Source: Sulfuritalea sp.
GTDB taxonomy: Bacteria; Pseudomonadota; Gammaproteobacteria; Burkholderiales; Rhodocyclaceae
Direction: 5' to 3'
Assembly: GCA_018333815.1 (NCBI GenBank)
Contig: JAGXSN010000226.1
Span: forward strand, 1 to 35,328
Length of the DNA stretch: 35,328 nt
Part shown: one piece after another, positions 1-7,977 of the stretch
How the letters are laid out: the number at the start of each line of letters is the position of its first letter
Numbering within the stretch: position 1 is the stretch's first letter
Position numbers and translations under genes: made by a program
Notes under the pieces: model-generated
What the model was told of the DNA's origin: nothing
The model's input: only the letters and a program-made list of their open reading frames with translations
The model's database searches: none

Positions 1-772
1 CGCGGCGGCAATCACGGATCACCTTGCTGAACATCTGCATGACGTGGAAGCGGTCAAAGACGATTGCCGCGTCTGGCAACGACTCGCGTACGGCGGCGAT
101 GTAGGCCGGCCCCATGTCCAGTGCCACGGCCTCGATGCCGGCGGCGCACTCCTGCGACAGGGCATCGAGGAATTCCAGCAGCACGGCAGACTCGCGACCC
201 TCCTTCACCCACAGAATGCGACCATAGCCGGCACCGGGCGACAGGTCATAGACAAGGGTGAAGTAGCTTTGCCCCTTGGCGCGGGCGACTTCATCGACAC
301 CGAGGTAACGAATCCCGGTCAGAGTTTGCGGTCGGGGAATCGGGATCGTTTCGGCCAGGTGGGCGCATTCGATGGCTTTCACGGAGTCCCACGACAGGCC
401 CGTGTGACGCGCCACCGTCGAGATCGGCATGTGCCGGGCCATGCCGGCAATCAGGCGGGCGTAGCGTTTGGTCACGCGCGCCTTGGGCGCCACGAACGAC
501 AGCTGCTCGACGCGGACGTGCCCGGGCGACAGGAAGGTCTCGGCGTACTCGATCTCGATTTCGCAGGGATGCCCGCCCAGCGGCACGTCCAGCACCGTCC
601 GCCGCAACAGGCGATTGACCGCGCCGCGCCGCCCCGTGCGGTGATCCACCGGTCGACGCCGCCGGTCGCGGTCACAAATGACCCGCACCCGCCCACTCTC
701 TTCGTTGAACACAACGTCCTTGATCACTTGCCCCTCAAGCCCCAAAATCTTCGCCGGGATGACCGCTCCCAT
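1..772 (-). CDS. ISL3-family transposase, C-terminus missing at window edge
   Basis: DDE transposase of the ISL3 family, which cuts and rejoins the ends of its own element. About 257 residues are visible. They include LGLEGQVIKDV near the N-terminus, the block YLGVDEVARAKGQSYFTLV with the first catalytic Asp (codon near 295), and ALDMGPAYIAAVRESLPDA followed by VFDRFHVMQMF, the family's most recognisable stretch, with the second Asp near 118. The catalytic Glu would lie outside the window. I chose the ATG at 772 because the frame is closed by a stop at 841-839 and this is its first ATG. The cysteine-rich zinc-finger N-terminus seen in many ISL3 transposases is not evident, so a frameshift or a short N-terminus is possible. 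The long open frame on the opposite strand is a shadow. Confidence 0.85.
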   Translation of the reverse strand, partial: MGAVIPAKILGLEGQVIKDVVFNEESGRVRVICDRDRRRRPVDHRTGRRGAVNRLLRRTVLDVPLGGHPCEIEIEYAETFLSPGHVRVEQLSFVAPKARVTKRYARLIAGMARHMPISTVARHTGLSWDSVKAIECAHLAETIPIPRPQTLTGIRYLGVDEVARAKGQSYFTLVYDLSPGAGYGRILWVKEGRESAVLLEFLDALSQECAAGIEAVALDMGPAYIAAVRESLPDAAIVFDRFHVMQMFSKVIRDCRR

Positions 773-844
773 AATGTCGTACCTACCCGAGTCCTGGAAA
801 ACCCGCGTGGATACACCATTTCCGGGATGTCGGTCATCTCATTT

Positions 845-869
845 CTCCGTAGGATTTACCGGAAGAGCC
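845..869 (-). repeat. Terminal inverted repeat of the ISL3 element (one end)
   Basis: On the minus strand the sequence from 869 inward begins GGCTCTTCCGGTAAATCC. It resembles the GG(C/G)TCTTCC-type tips of ISL3 elements and is placed correctly, just upstream of the transposase start. The partner end is outside the window, so the exact length of the repeat is uncertain. Confidence 0.65.
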
Positions 870-953
870 ACAATTTCAACACCGAATCGGGTGAAATCGA
901 GTTCAAGTTGTTACTCTTGGGATTTCCGCTCGGATTGCACCTACAGACCCTGT

Positions 954-1178
954 TCAGTGATTGATCTGCCTCTCAGCCAACAAGCGATCTATTTCCAGTT
1001 CTGCCTGTGCCCAGTCTTCTTCGGTAGACCCGGCATCGAAGCCTCGTTTTTCAGCGATGTAGTAAGCGGCGACCTCGACATAGTGGTAGCGTTGCTCCGG
1101 CGTGATCGGATGTAGCATGTCTTTTTCTGCCGAATCGGGGGGCGCTACGGGAGAAGCAATGTTCTGTGATTCCGACAT
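954..1178 (-). CDS. DUF2934 domain protein
   Basis: A 74-residue protein whose middle part (roughly residues 27-68: RYHYVEVAAYYIAEKRGF, then STEEDWAQAE) matches the DUF2934 pattern, an alpha-helical domain with a conserved aromatic/Ala helix, RGF/G and a DW.xAE motif. The biochemical role is unknown. The start is well supported: AGGAGG sits 6 nt before the ATG. It is the last gene of the minus-strand run rnk / Fis-like / DUF2934, with 23 bp separating it from the Fis-like gene. The ISL3 element begins 84 bp beyond its stop, so any original downstream gene or terminator has been displaced. Confidence 0.8.
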   Translation of the reverse strand: MSESQNIASPVAPPDSAEKDMLHPITPEQRYHYVEVAAYYIAEKRGFDAGSTEEDWAQAELEIDRLLAERQINH

Positions 1179-1201
1179 TTAATCCTCCTTGGTGTGGTTT
1201 G

Positions 1202-1480
1202 TTATTTAGACCGTTTTGAGCGGGACTGCGATTTGCGCATTTGGCGGGATGAGTCATCTATGCTGTCCAGCCCGAATGCGTTGATCTTGCGCGTGATGGT
1301 GTTACGGCCAATGCCCAGCAAGCGGGCGGCATTCATGCGGCAGCCTCCTGTGGCGGCCAGTGCGCAACGGATCAGGGTCGACTCGAATTCCCGGCTCATG
1401 GCGTGAAACACCTGCCCCGCTTGTTGGGCAAGCAAATAATTCGTGTGATGTGTCAGCGCGTTGATCCATGGGAGGTGCAT
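1202..1480 (-). CDS. Fis-family small DNA-binding regulator
   Basis: A 92-residue protein whose C-terminal half carries a Fis-type helix-turn-helix: LIRCALAATGGCRMNAARLL, then GIGRNTITRKINAFGL (about residues 36-72). The same fold ends NtrC-type activators, but no AAA+ or receiver domain is present, so this is a free-standing Fis-like protein that probably bends or binds DNA. The tail is rich in Lys, Arg and Ser. It lies 14 bp after rnk and is probably co-transcribed with it. No Shine-Dalgarno is evident before the ATG at 1480, which suggests coupling to rnk translation or a weak start. It is not clearly the main genomic fis, which usually sits beside dusB or purH. Confidence 0.75.
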   Translation of the reverse strand: MHLPWINALTHHTNYLLAQQAGQVFHAMSREFESTLIRCALAATGGCRMNAARLLGIGRNTITRKINAFGLDSIDDSSRQMRKSQSRSKRSK

Positions 1481-1494
1481 GGCTATGCAGCTTG

Positions 1495-1944
1495 CTATAA
1501 GGTTATGGCGGGCGCGGTGTCTGAGCCGATGGGTTGGGGTTGAAACAGAACTCGTTCAACCCGCAGGCGGTGAACCTTGCCGCCCGGCAAATTCCACTCA
1601 ATCGATTGCCCAGCACTCAGGCCGAGGAGCGCGCAACCAACCGGGGCCAATACCGAGACCTTGCCCGTCGCGGGATCAGCCTCGTCGGGGTAAGCCAACT
1701 CGACTTCTCGAGTCGTTCCGGTACTTTCGTCGGAGTAGATCAGGCGAGAGTTCATCGTGACCACGTTCTTCGGGATACGATCTGTTGGAACAACAATTGC
1801 GCGCTCCAACTCTTCAGCAAAGGCGTCATCTCCAACAAGTTCACGCAAGCGAACGTAATCATTCACGGACACGAACAACTCATCTGGCCTCTGTGTGGGC
1901 AAGCCATGGCGGGAATCGGCAGATACATTATCGTGTTCCATCAT
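1495..1944 (-). CDS. rnk: Regulator of nucleoside diphosphate kinase (Rnk)
   Basis: A 149-residue protein of the Rnk family, relatives of the GreA/GreB transcript-cleavage factors that bind RNA polymerase. Residues about 22-60 form the short helical part (DELFVSVNDYVRLRELV). Residues about 65-145 form the FKBP-like GreA/GreB C-terminal domain, with TREVELAYPDEADPATGKVSVLAPVGCALLGL and the closing WNLPGGKVHRLRVERVLFQP. Rnk was named for its effect on nucleoside diphosphate kinase and alginate in Pseudomonas. Two adjacent ATGs (1944 and 1941) are possible starts, and neither has a strong ribosome site. It heads the run with the Fis-like and DUF2934 genes and diverges from a LysR regulator across a 19-bp palindrome. 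Confidence 0.9.
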   Translation of the reverse strand: MMEHDNVSADSRHGLPTQRPDELFVSVNDYVRLRELVGDDAFAEELERAIVVPTDRIPKNVVTMNSRLIYSDESTGTTREVELAYPDEADPATGKVSVLAPVGCALLGLSAGQSIEWNLPGGKVHRLRVERVLFQPQPIGSDTAPAITL

Positions 1945-1999
1945 GGTGCATGTTATCTAACAGTCCGTGACTTGATTAGTCCTGAGATCGGAAACTAAA

Positions 2000-2018
2000 T
2001 GTATCCTGTACGGATACA
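2000..2018. promoter_or_regulatory. 19-bp palindrome between rnk and the LysR gene (candidate operator)
   Basis: TGTATCC-TGTAC-GGATACA: perfect 7-bp arms around a 5-bp centre, in the 111-bp divergent intergenic region, 38 bp upstream of the LysR start and 55 bp upstream of rnk. LysR regulators commonly bind dyads in such places and repress their own gene. That this dyad is the LysR site is inference. Confidence 0.5.
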
Positions 2019-2055
2019 ATGACACGCAGGACTACTCGGAGATAGTGCGGCTTTT

Positions 2056-3012
2056 ATGTTTGATCTGAATTTATTGGCGGTATTTGCTCGCGTCGCCGAA
2101 GTGGGTAGTTTTGCCGAGGCAGCCCGACGCCTCGGCACGTCTCGTTCGGTGGTCAGCAAAGCGGTGGCCAAGCTTGAGAAATCCCTGGATGCGCGACTGC
2201 TCAATCGCACCACACGGCACCTGAGCCTGACGGAAATCGGCCAAGTGGTGGCCGCCCATGCGGGGCGCATCCTGGAAGAGTTGGATCAACTTGAGCAGGT
2301 CGTCGGCAGCTTCGCCGACGAACCGCGCGGCACCCTCCGGGTGAGCGCCTCGGTAGCCTTCGGTACCCTGCATGTCGCGCCGGCACTCGCTGACTTCCTG
2401 ACGGCGCACCCCGGCTTGAAGATGGAACTGACCATTACCGACCGCCTGATCGACCTGGCCGAGGAAGGCTACGACATGGCGATTCGCGTCACTGCCGAAC
2501 CACCGCTGCCCCTGGTGGCACGGAAACTCGCGCCAGTGCGCCGCAAGCTGTGCGGCACGCCGGGGTATTTTAAAAAACACGGCCTGCCCCTCACGCCGAC
2601 CGATCTGGTACAGCACAACTGCCTCGACTACACCCGCTCAGGAGAACAGGGCCTGTGGCGATTCAATGGGCCAAGGGGGGAAATCGAGGTGCCGGTTTCA
2701 GGTTCGCTGCATGTCGACGATGACGAGGCCCTGTCGCAGGCAGTCTTGGGTGGCCTAGGCGTTGCGCTGCTACCGACTTTCATCATTGGCAAGGATTTAC
2801 AGGCCGGACAGTTGCAGGCAGTGCTTTCAGAGTACATCCCCGTTGAACGCTACGTCTATGCGATGTATCTGCCCTCCCGGCACCTGCCGGTGAAGGTGCG
2901 CGCCTTCATCGACTTCCTGATTGCTCGCATCGGTACCGAGCCCTATTGGGACCATGACAACATGACCGTGGCAATGCTGACTGGTACGATCACGCGAACA
3001 GTAGCTCAGTAA
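2056..3012 (+). CDS. LysR-family transcriptional regulator
   Basis: A 318-residue LysR-type regulator. Residues about 3-62 are the winged helix-turn-helix (LLAVFARVAEVGSFAEAARRL, then TSRSVVSKAVAKLEKSL and LLNRTTRHLSLTEIG). Residues about 88-300 are the periplasmic-binding-like effector domain, starting GTLRVSASVAFG. The RTTR-LSLTE-G signature and overall form resemble the DmlR/AaeR/PecT branch. The effector is unknown. The C-terminal tail of about 25 residues after the effector fold is not conserved in ones I know. The divergent neighbour is rnk, which is not a usual LysR target, so the regulated genes may lie elsewhere. The start at 2056 is the only ATG preceding the HTH. Confidence 0.92.
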   Translation: MFDLNLLAVFARVAEVGSFAEAARRLGTSRSVVSKAVAKLEKSLDARLLNRTTRHLSLTEIGQVVAAHAGRILEELDQLEQVVGSFADEPRGTLRVSASVAFGTLHVAPALADFLTAHPGLKMELTITDRLIDLAEEGYDMAIRVTAEPPLPLVARKLAPVRRKLCGTPGYFKKHGLPLTPTDLVQHNCLDYTRSGEQGLWRFNGPRGEIEVPVSGSLHVDDDEALSQAVLGGLGVALLPTFIIGKDLQAGQLQAVLSEYIPVERYVYAMYLPSRHLPVKVRAFIDFLIARIGTEPYWDHDNMTVAMLTGTITRTVAQ

Positions 3013-3276
3013 CCTTGGCGCCGCATCGCATTCGATCCATTGACGAAGCTCATTCCATCAAGGCCAACGACAGCAATCCACATTGTCGTTATCCTGGCGA
3101 AAATATTGTGTCAGCACAATGAATGGCAGATTCCGACAACTTAGATTTTTCGGGCAAAGGCGGCTTCCGATTCTTGCCACCGACGCTCATGGACGGATCC
3201 GGTTGAACGAACATTGCGTGCCCCTATTGGTTAAATGCACAGGGTGCACGCAATTGGTATGCCAACAACCCTCGTT

Positions 3277-4602
3277 TCAATAAGGCAACGGGAACCGGCG
3301 GCAAAGGTCCGCCACCGCGTCTTGCGCCGCTTTCATGACGGCATCGTCCGGGCAATCGGGCTGCCTTGCCACCGCTTCCAGGACAGAGAGAATCATGCCG
3401 CCGATAGACTGGAATTCGGCCGGGCCGAATCCTCGACTGGTCCCGGATGGGCTGCCGACGCGGATGCCTGAGGTGATCATCGGTTTTTCTGGGTCGTTGG
3501 GAATGGCGTTCTTGTTGAGCGTGATGCCGACACGTTCGAGCGCCTTCTCCGCAACGTTGCCGGTGAGCTTGAGCGGGCGCAGATCGGCGACCGCCAGGTG
3601 AGTATCAGTGCCGCCGGAAACGATTGGCAGGCCACCGGCCGCCAGCGTTTCGGCAAGCACTTTGGCATTTTCCGCCACTCGATGCGCATAGATGCCGAAC
3701 GCGGGCTGCAAGGCCTCGCCGAAGGCGATGGCTTTAGCGCCAATCACATGCATGAGCGGCCCGCCTTGCAGTCCCGGAAAAATGGCCGAATTGATGGCCT
3801 TGCCAAGTTCGGGATCGTTGCCGAGGATAAGCCCGCCGCGAGGGCCGCGAAGCGTTTTGTGCGTGGTCGATGTCACGACATGGGCGTGGGGAAACGGCGA
3901 CGGATGCGCGCCGCCGGCGACCAGGCCGGCGAAGTGCGCCATGTCGACCATCAGGAGCGCGCCGACCGCGTCGGCGATACGCCGGAATTCGGCGAAATCG
4001 AGAATCCGCGCGTATGCCGAGCCGCCGGCAATGATGAGCCGGGGGCGATATTCGCGCGCGAGTCGTTCCACCTCCTGCATGTCGACGCGGTGGTCGTCCG
4101 GCCGCACACCGTAGGCGATGGCACGAAACCATTTGCCCGAAATGTTCATGGGCGCGCCATGCGTCAAATGGCCGCCGGCTGCCAAGCCCAGGCCAAGAAG
4201 GGTGTCGCCCGGCTTCAGCAGGGCAAGATAGACCGCCTGATTGGCCTGGCTACCCGAGTGGGGCTGCACGTTGGCATAGGTACAGCCGAACAGGGCCTTG
4301 GCGCGTTCGATGGCGAGTAGTTCAATCGCATCGACATGCGCACAGCCGCCGTAGTAACGTCGGCCCGGATAACCTTCGGCATACTTGTTGGTCAGCACCG
4401 ATCCCTGCATGTCGAGCACGGCGCGGCTAACAAAATTTTCCGAGGCGATCAACTCGATCGAGTGCCGCTGCCGTTCGTGCTCGCGCAAGACGTGACGCGC
4501 CACCTCAGGATCGGCTACGGCCAGCGGCCCCGAGGCATGGGCCTGGGGGGTATTTGCCGCGAGAGGGGCTATGGGCTGCTGGATTTCGGCTGGCGGGTTC
4601 AA
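3277..4602 (-). CDS. glyA: Serine hydroxymethyltransferase (GlyA), possibly a specialised paralogue
   Basis: A PLP enzyme interconverting serine and glycine with tetrahydrofolate. Strong family blocks are [64 protein letters not shown], the PLP-lysine motif [14 protein letters not shown] (Lys about 249) and [15 protein letters not shown]. There is no ATG before the conserved core. A TTG at 4602 preceded by AGGAGA is the best start and gives 441 residues, about 20 longer than usual. The TTG overlaps the benE stop (TTGA), so translation is likely coupled. Its place after a transporter and opposite a MocR regulator, rather than alone as a housekeeping gene, suggests a dedicated copy, perhaps acting on a beta-hydroxy amino acid. 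That is inference. Confidence 0.9.
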   Translation of the reverse strand: MNPPAEIQQPIAPLAANTPQAHASGPLAVADPEVARHVLREHERQRHSIELIASENFVSRAVLDMQGSVLTNKYAEGYPGRRYYGGCAHVDAIELLAIERAKALFGCTYANVQPHSGSQANQAVYLALLKPGDTLLGLGLAAGGHLTHGAPMNISGKWFRAIAYGVRPDDHRVDMQEVERLAREYRPRLIIAGGSAYARILDFAEFRRIADAVGALLMVDMAHFAGLVAGGAHPSPFPHAHVVTSTTHKTLRGPRGGLILGNDPELGKAINSAIFPGLQGGPLMHVIGAKAIAFGEALQPAFGIYAHRVAENAKVLAETLAAGGLPIVSGGTDTHLAVADLRPLKLTGNVAEKALERVGITLNKNAIPNDPEKPMITSGIRVGSPSGTSRGFGPAEFQSIGGMILSVLEAVARQPDCPDDAVMKAAQDAVADLCRRFPLPY

Positions 4603-5837
4603 GGTGTTTTCTCCTGTAGGTGGGGGGATATCGAGCGGCTCAAGCGCGGGAACCACCGCGACATGCGCAAGTCGCCATGGATCAGTCCGTGCGCGATCAG
4701 GCCTGCCGCCAGGCCCCAGAACGCGCCGCCGAGTCCGAACAGCGTGATATTGGCCGCCGTGGCGAGGAAGGTGATCAGCGCCGTTTCGCGTCCGCGCAGA
4801 TCGACCAATGCCGTGGCAAGACTGCCGCCGATCGCGCCGAGCAAGGCCAGCCCGGCCAGCGTGGTGATGAAGGTTGGCGGCAGCACCACGAACAAGGTCG
4901 CCAGCGTGGTGCCGAAGACGCCGACGAGGATGTAGAACACCCCGCAGGCCAGGCCGGCGATATAGCGCTTTTTGGCATCTTCGTGGGATTCCTTGCCGGT
5001 GCAGATCGCCGCCGTGATGGCCGCGACGTTGAACGCATGCGAACCGAACGGCGCCATCAACAGCGAGCCGAAGCCCGTCACGGTGAGGATGGGATTGGCG
5101 CTGGTCTTGAAGCCGTCGTTGCGCAGCACCAGCATGCCCGGCATGTACTGGCCGGTCAGCGTGATGACGAAGAGGGGAAACGCGACACTGAGCAGCGCGG
5201 TCATCGAGAAGGCGGGGGCCGTGAATACCGGCATGGCCAGCTCCAGCGCCACGCTGTCGAAACTGACCTGCCCCATCCCGAGCAGAAGCGCGATGCCGGC
5301 GATCAGCACGCCGACAATCGCATAACGCGCGGTGAACCGGCGCAGCAAGGCATAGGTCAGAATCAACGCGCCGACGAGCAAGGGGTCCATGCCCGCACCG
5401 CCAAAGGCGCCGATGCCGAAGCGTAGCAGAATGCCGGCGAGCAGCCCGGCGGCGATGCCGGGCGGGATCATTTTTACGACCCGCTCGAAATAGCCCGACG
5501 CCCCCAGCACAATGAAGCCGATGGCGGACAGCATGTAGGCGCCGATCATTTCCGCATAGGGCGTATTCGGCAGCACGGCAATGAGGAAGGCCGCGCCCGG
5601 CGTGGACCAGGCGGTGATGATCGGCTCGCGATAGCGGAAACTCAGCCAGGCGCCGGTCAAGCCGACGCCAATCGAGATCGACCAGATCCATGAGGCCGTC
5701 TGCTCGGGGCTGAGTCCCGCCACCTTCGCCCCCTGAAACACCAGGATGAAGGTGCCGCCGTAATTGACGATGACGGAAACGAGCGCCGCGATGATCGGGT
5801 GCGTCAGATCCGCAGGCCGGAGGGGGGTGGTATTCAT
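4599..5837 (-). CDS. benE: BenE-family benzoate/H+ symporter-like membrane transporter
   Basis: A 412-residue inner-membrane protein with about 11-12 hydrophobic segments, including [20 protein letters not shown] near the N-terminus, [42 protein letters not shown] and [19 protein letters not shown]-like stretches. This is the BenE fold, of the wider nucleobase/xanthine-like transporter group. Known BenE members import benzoate with protons. The ATG at 5837 ([11 protein letters not shown]) has AAGGA about 8 nt upstream; an earlier in-frame ATG at 5912 gives an unlikely charged extension that runs into the operator region. Its stop overlaps the glyA start. No benzoate catabolic gene is nearby, so the substrate may be another small acid linked to GlyA. 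Confidence 0.88.
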   Translation of the reverse strand: MNTTPLRPADLTHPIIAALVSVIVNYGGTFILVFQGAKVAGLSPEQTASWIWSISIGVGLTGAWLSFRYREPIITAWSTPGAAFLIAVLPNTPYAEMIGAYMLSAIGFIVLGASGYFERVVKMIPPGIAAGLLAGILLRFGIGAFGGAGMDPLLVGALILTYALLRRFTARYAIVGVLIAGIALLLGMGQVSFDSVALELAMPVFTAPAFSMTALLSVAFPLFVITLTGQYMPGMLVLRNDGFKTSANPILTVTGFGSLLMAPFGSHAFNVAAITAAICTGKESHEDAKKRYIAGLACGVFYILVGVFGTTLATLFVVLPPTFITTLAGLALLGAIGGSLATALVDLRGRETALITFLATAANITLFGLGGAFWGLAAGLIAHGLIHGDLRMSRWFPRLSRSISPHLQEKTP

Positions 5838-5891
5838 GGGCCGTGTCCTTGAATGGGAGGGGATTGCATGGCATATAGAATGCCTGCAAAA

Positions 5892-5938
5892 TGGCCTTAT
5901 CGAAATAGCCACTTATGTAAATTATTAAGGCCACTTAT
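5892..5938. promoter_or_regulatory. Repeated GCC(AC)TTAT boxes between benE and the MocR gene (candidate MocR operator)
   Basis: GCCACTTAT occurs at 5908-5916 and again at 5930-5938, exactly 22 bp apart (about two helical turns). A shorter relative, TGGCCTTAT, lies at 5892-5900. They lie in the 137-bp AT-richer divergent region between benE-glyA and the MocR regulator. MocR regulators such as GabR and PdxR bind direct repeats in the divergent region next to their own gene, so these boxes are the likely site. The assignment is inference from position and repeat form. Confidence 0.6.
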
Positions 5939-5974
5939 CTTTATCGGTGGCCGCGAAATAAAACGGGAATCCGC

Positions 5975-7477
5975 ATGAAGACTCGCGCTACCGCCTATCC
6001 GGTGTGGAACCGCTTTCAACGCGCGCCGGACGACCCGCTGTCCTTGCGCGAGCAACTCGTGCGCTTCTTTCGCAAAGGGGTCGCCGACGGCGCCTTGCAG
6101 CCCGGTATTCGCCTGCCGGCCTCGCGCGTGCTGGCGCAGGAGCTTGGCTTGTCGCGGATTACCGTCTCCGGCGCATACGAGCAGCTTGTCGCCGAGGGTT
6201 TTCTGGAAGCGCGGCGCGGTGCCGGCACCTATGTGGCGGCACGCAGGGCCGAGCAAGCGCCGCGTTCATCTACAGCGGCGCCACGGGAACGCCAACGCGC
6301 GCCGGTATCGGTACGGGCGCGGCGTCTGGCGGGGGTGGATTCGATGTCGATGGCGCGTGCGGCATGGCCGCTTACGCCTGGTCTGCCGGCGCTGGATGCG
6401 TTCCCCTATGCGCTTTGGGGCCGCCTCGAAGGCCGTTTCTGGCGGCGCCGGCCGATGCCCGATCTTTCTTACGGCGATCCACAGGGCTTTCTACCGTTGC
6501 GCGAGGCCTTGGCAGCGTATCTGGGCGCCGCGCGTGGCGTTGTCTGCAATGCGCGCCAGATCGTCATCGCTCCCGGGGCGCAAGCGGCCATTTCGATTGC
6601 GACGCTGGCGCTGACCGACATCGGCGACCGCGTCTGGGTCGAAAACCCCGGCTACGATGCCGCTTACCGCAGCCTGGTGCTTGCCGGCGTGGCACCGGTA
6701 GGGATCGGTGTCGATGCCGAAGGCCTGGATGTCGACGCGGGCCGCCAGCGCGCGCCCGATGCGCGGCTCGCCATGGTGTCACCGTCGCATCAATACCCGC
6801 TGGGCGTCACCATGAGCCTGGCGCGGCGCCTGGCCTTGCTGCAATGGGCCAAGGAGGCCGACGCCTTCATTCTCGAAGACGATTACGACAGCGAATTCCG
6901 CTATGAATGCGCGCCGACGCCGGCGCTCAAGGCGCTCGATGGCGACAACCAGCGCGTGATTTACATCGGCACGCTCAGCAAATTGCTCGCCCCCGGCCTG
7001 AGACTGGGCTTTCTGGTCGCCCCGGACGACTTGATCGACGCGCTCTGCGCTGTGCGCAACGGCACGGACCACCGCGTTCCGCTACCGCTCCAGGCCACGG
7101 CGGCTGAGTTCATCGGCAATGGTTATCTGGGCGCGCATATCCGGCGCTCGAAGGCGCTCTATGCCGAACGGCGCGCGGCGCTGCTGTCCGCGATCGAGGC
7201 GGAGGGCGGCGGATGGCTGACCGTGCCGACGGCGGCGACCGGGCTGCATCTGGTGGCCGCGTTGCCCGACGATTGCAACGATCAGGCGCTGGCGGCAGCC
7301 GCGCGGACGCGGCAGATTGGCGTGATGCCCTTGTCGGGATATTTTGTCGATGCCGCCCGAACGACACGGCAAGGGCTGCTGATGGGATTCGGGAATACCC
7401 GCGCGGAATCGATGAAGGGAGCGATTCGGACGTTAAGTCGTTTGTATGTCGATCAAACGCAAGCGGCAGCAATGTAG
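5975..7477 (+). CDS. MocR/PdxR-type GntR regulator with aminotransferase-like PLP domain
   Basis: A 500-residue fusion. Residues about 22-90 are a GntR winged helix (SLREQLVRFFRKGVADGALQ, RLPASRVLAQELGLSRITVS, FLEARRGAGTYVA). After a linker, residues about 130-490 form a class I aminotransferase-like fold with PNPGYDAAYRSL-like and ILEDDYDSEFRYE blocks and the PLP lysine in GTLSKLLAPGLRLGF (Lys336). MocR proteins sense PLP and often an amino-containing effector, and activate a divergent operon while repressing themselves. It diverges from benE-glyA across repeated boxes, so those two genes are its expected targets. A PLP-binding regulator controlling a PLP enzyme is a coherent pairing. The effector is unknown. 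Confidence 0.93.
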   Translation: MKTRATAYPVWNRFQRAPDDPLSLREQLVRFFRKGVADGALQPGIRLPASRVLAQELGLSRITVSGAYEQLVAEGFLEARRGAGTYVAARRAEQAPRSSTAAPRERQRAPVSVRARRLAGVDSMSMARAAWPLTPGLPALDAFPYALWGRLEGRFWRRRPMPDLSYGDPQGFLPLREALAAYLGAARGVVCNARQIVIAPGAQAAISIATLALTDIGDRVWVENPGYDAAYRSLVLAGVAPVGIGVDAEGLDVDAGRQRAPDARLAMVSPSHQYPLGVTMSLARRLALLQWAKEADAFILEDDYDSEFRYECAPTPALKALDGDNQRVIYIGTLSKLLAPGLRLGFLVAPDDLIDALCAVRNGTDHRVPLPLQATAAEFIGNGYLGAHIRRSKALYAERRAALLSAIEAEGGGWLTVPTAATGLHLVAALPDDCNDQALAAAARTRQIGVMPLSGYFVDAARTTRQGLLMGFGNTRAESMKGAIRTLSRLYVDQTQAAAM

Positions 7478-7776
7478 CCAGTAAGCTACTGTGCCGCATT
7501 GCGAACATCGTCAGACCATTTCGGGTCGGGTCCGGCAGTAGCCCGAAGTGACAAGCGGTCATTGACCTGCCTCGGCGGCTGAACGGCCGTTGACCACCGC
7601 ATTGCCGCCTGAGCTTCGTCACATACCCAACGGCAGCAGTGGCCGAGGTCCTTCCGTAGGTCGTCCGGCAGGTTTCATAGTCAACCGGGCCTTTGAGTGA
7701 CGGCTTCGGAGAGCAGATGTCCGGCAGGTCATGGCCGCTTGCTGCCGACCCACCAGCACCGACTTTTCGGCAGCGT
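7478..7776. other. 299-bp non-coding gap with a repeated TCCGGCAG motif
   Basis: No convincing gene on either strand between the MocR and slyX stops, which converge here. The octamer TCCGGCAG occurs three times in the same orientation (7531, 7664 and 7720), and the second and third copies share TCCGGCAGG. The stretch also has GGTCATTGACC-like short dyads. It may be the remnant of a dispersed intergenic repeat, but I could not identify a family. No clear terminator with a T-run was found. Confidence 0.35.
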
Positions 7777-7977
7777 TCAGTAGTGCGGCGGAATCTCGTC
7801 GCGCAGGCTGCGCTGCTCGGCTGGGATGGCCTGCAGGACGAGCTGGCGCAGGTCGCGCACGCTGCGTTCGAGTTGCTCGATGCGTTCCTGCTGGCGATAG
7901 ACCGTGGTGTTCAGGGTTTCGAGCAGGTCTTCGGCGAAGGCCAGCTTGACTTCGAGGTCGGTGATGCGGTCTTCCAT
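7777..7977 (-). CDS. slyX: SlyX family protein
   Basis: A 66-residue acidic coiled-coil protein. It begins MEDRITDLEVKLAFAEDLLE and ends SLRDEIPPHY; the C-terminal RDE.PPHY is the hallmark of SlyX. Function is unknown in all organisms I know of. Heptad-like Leu/Val/Ile spacing runs through residues 5-50. The ATG at 7977 shares one base with the ylqF stop (TGATG), so the two are probably translated in a coupled way. A GTG codon directly before it is a less likely start. Confidence 0.9.
   Translation of the reverse strand: MEDRITDLEVKLAFAEDLLETLNTTVYRQQERIEQLERSVRDLRQLVLQAIPAEQRSLRDEIPPHY

Larger units (their letters stand above)
1..869 (-). mobile_element. ISL3-family insertion sequence, partial (runs off left edge)
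   Basis: One end of an ISL3-type element. The outer terminal sequence is at 845-869 and reads GGCTCTTCCGGTAAATCC inward on the minus strand, a form typical of ISL3 ends. The transposase start lies about 75 bp further in. The other end is outside the window, so the inverted repeat cannot be paired. The 8 bp directly outside, 870-877 (ACAATTTC), would be the target duplication if the usual ISL3 size applies; this is untested. The element sits 3' of a small minus-strand gene run and breaks no gene on this side. Confidence 0.8.

Noticed and set aside
44-964. A 306-residue open frame on the plus strand
   Set aside because: It is antisense to the ISL3 transposase, whose motifs are unmistakable; the plus-strand reading has shadow-type composition rich in Gly, Arg, His and Gln.
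3083-3283. A 66-residue plus-strand frame between the LysR gene and glyA
   Set aside because: It has no ribosome site or family and crosses into the glyA end; the stretch is more likely non-coding or decayed.
4603-5934. An open frame that would extend GlyA to 885 residues
   Set aside because: The added part is the benE gene read in the wrong frame; GlyA ends its homology near its normal N-terminus and a TTG start with a ribosome site is available.
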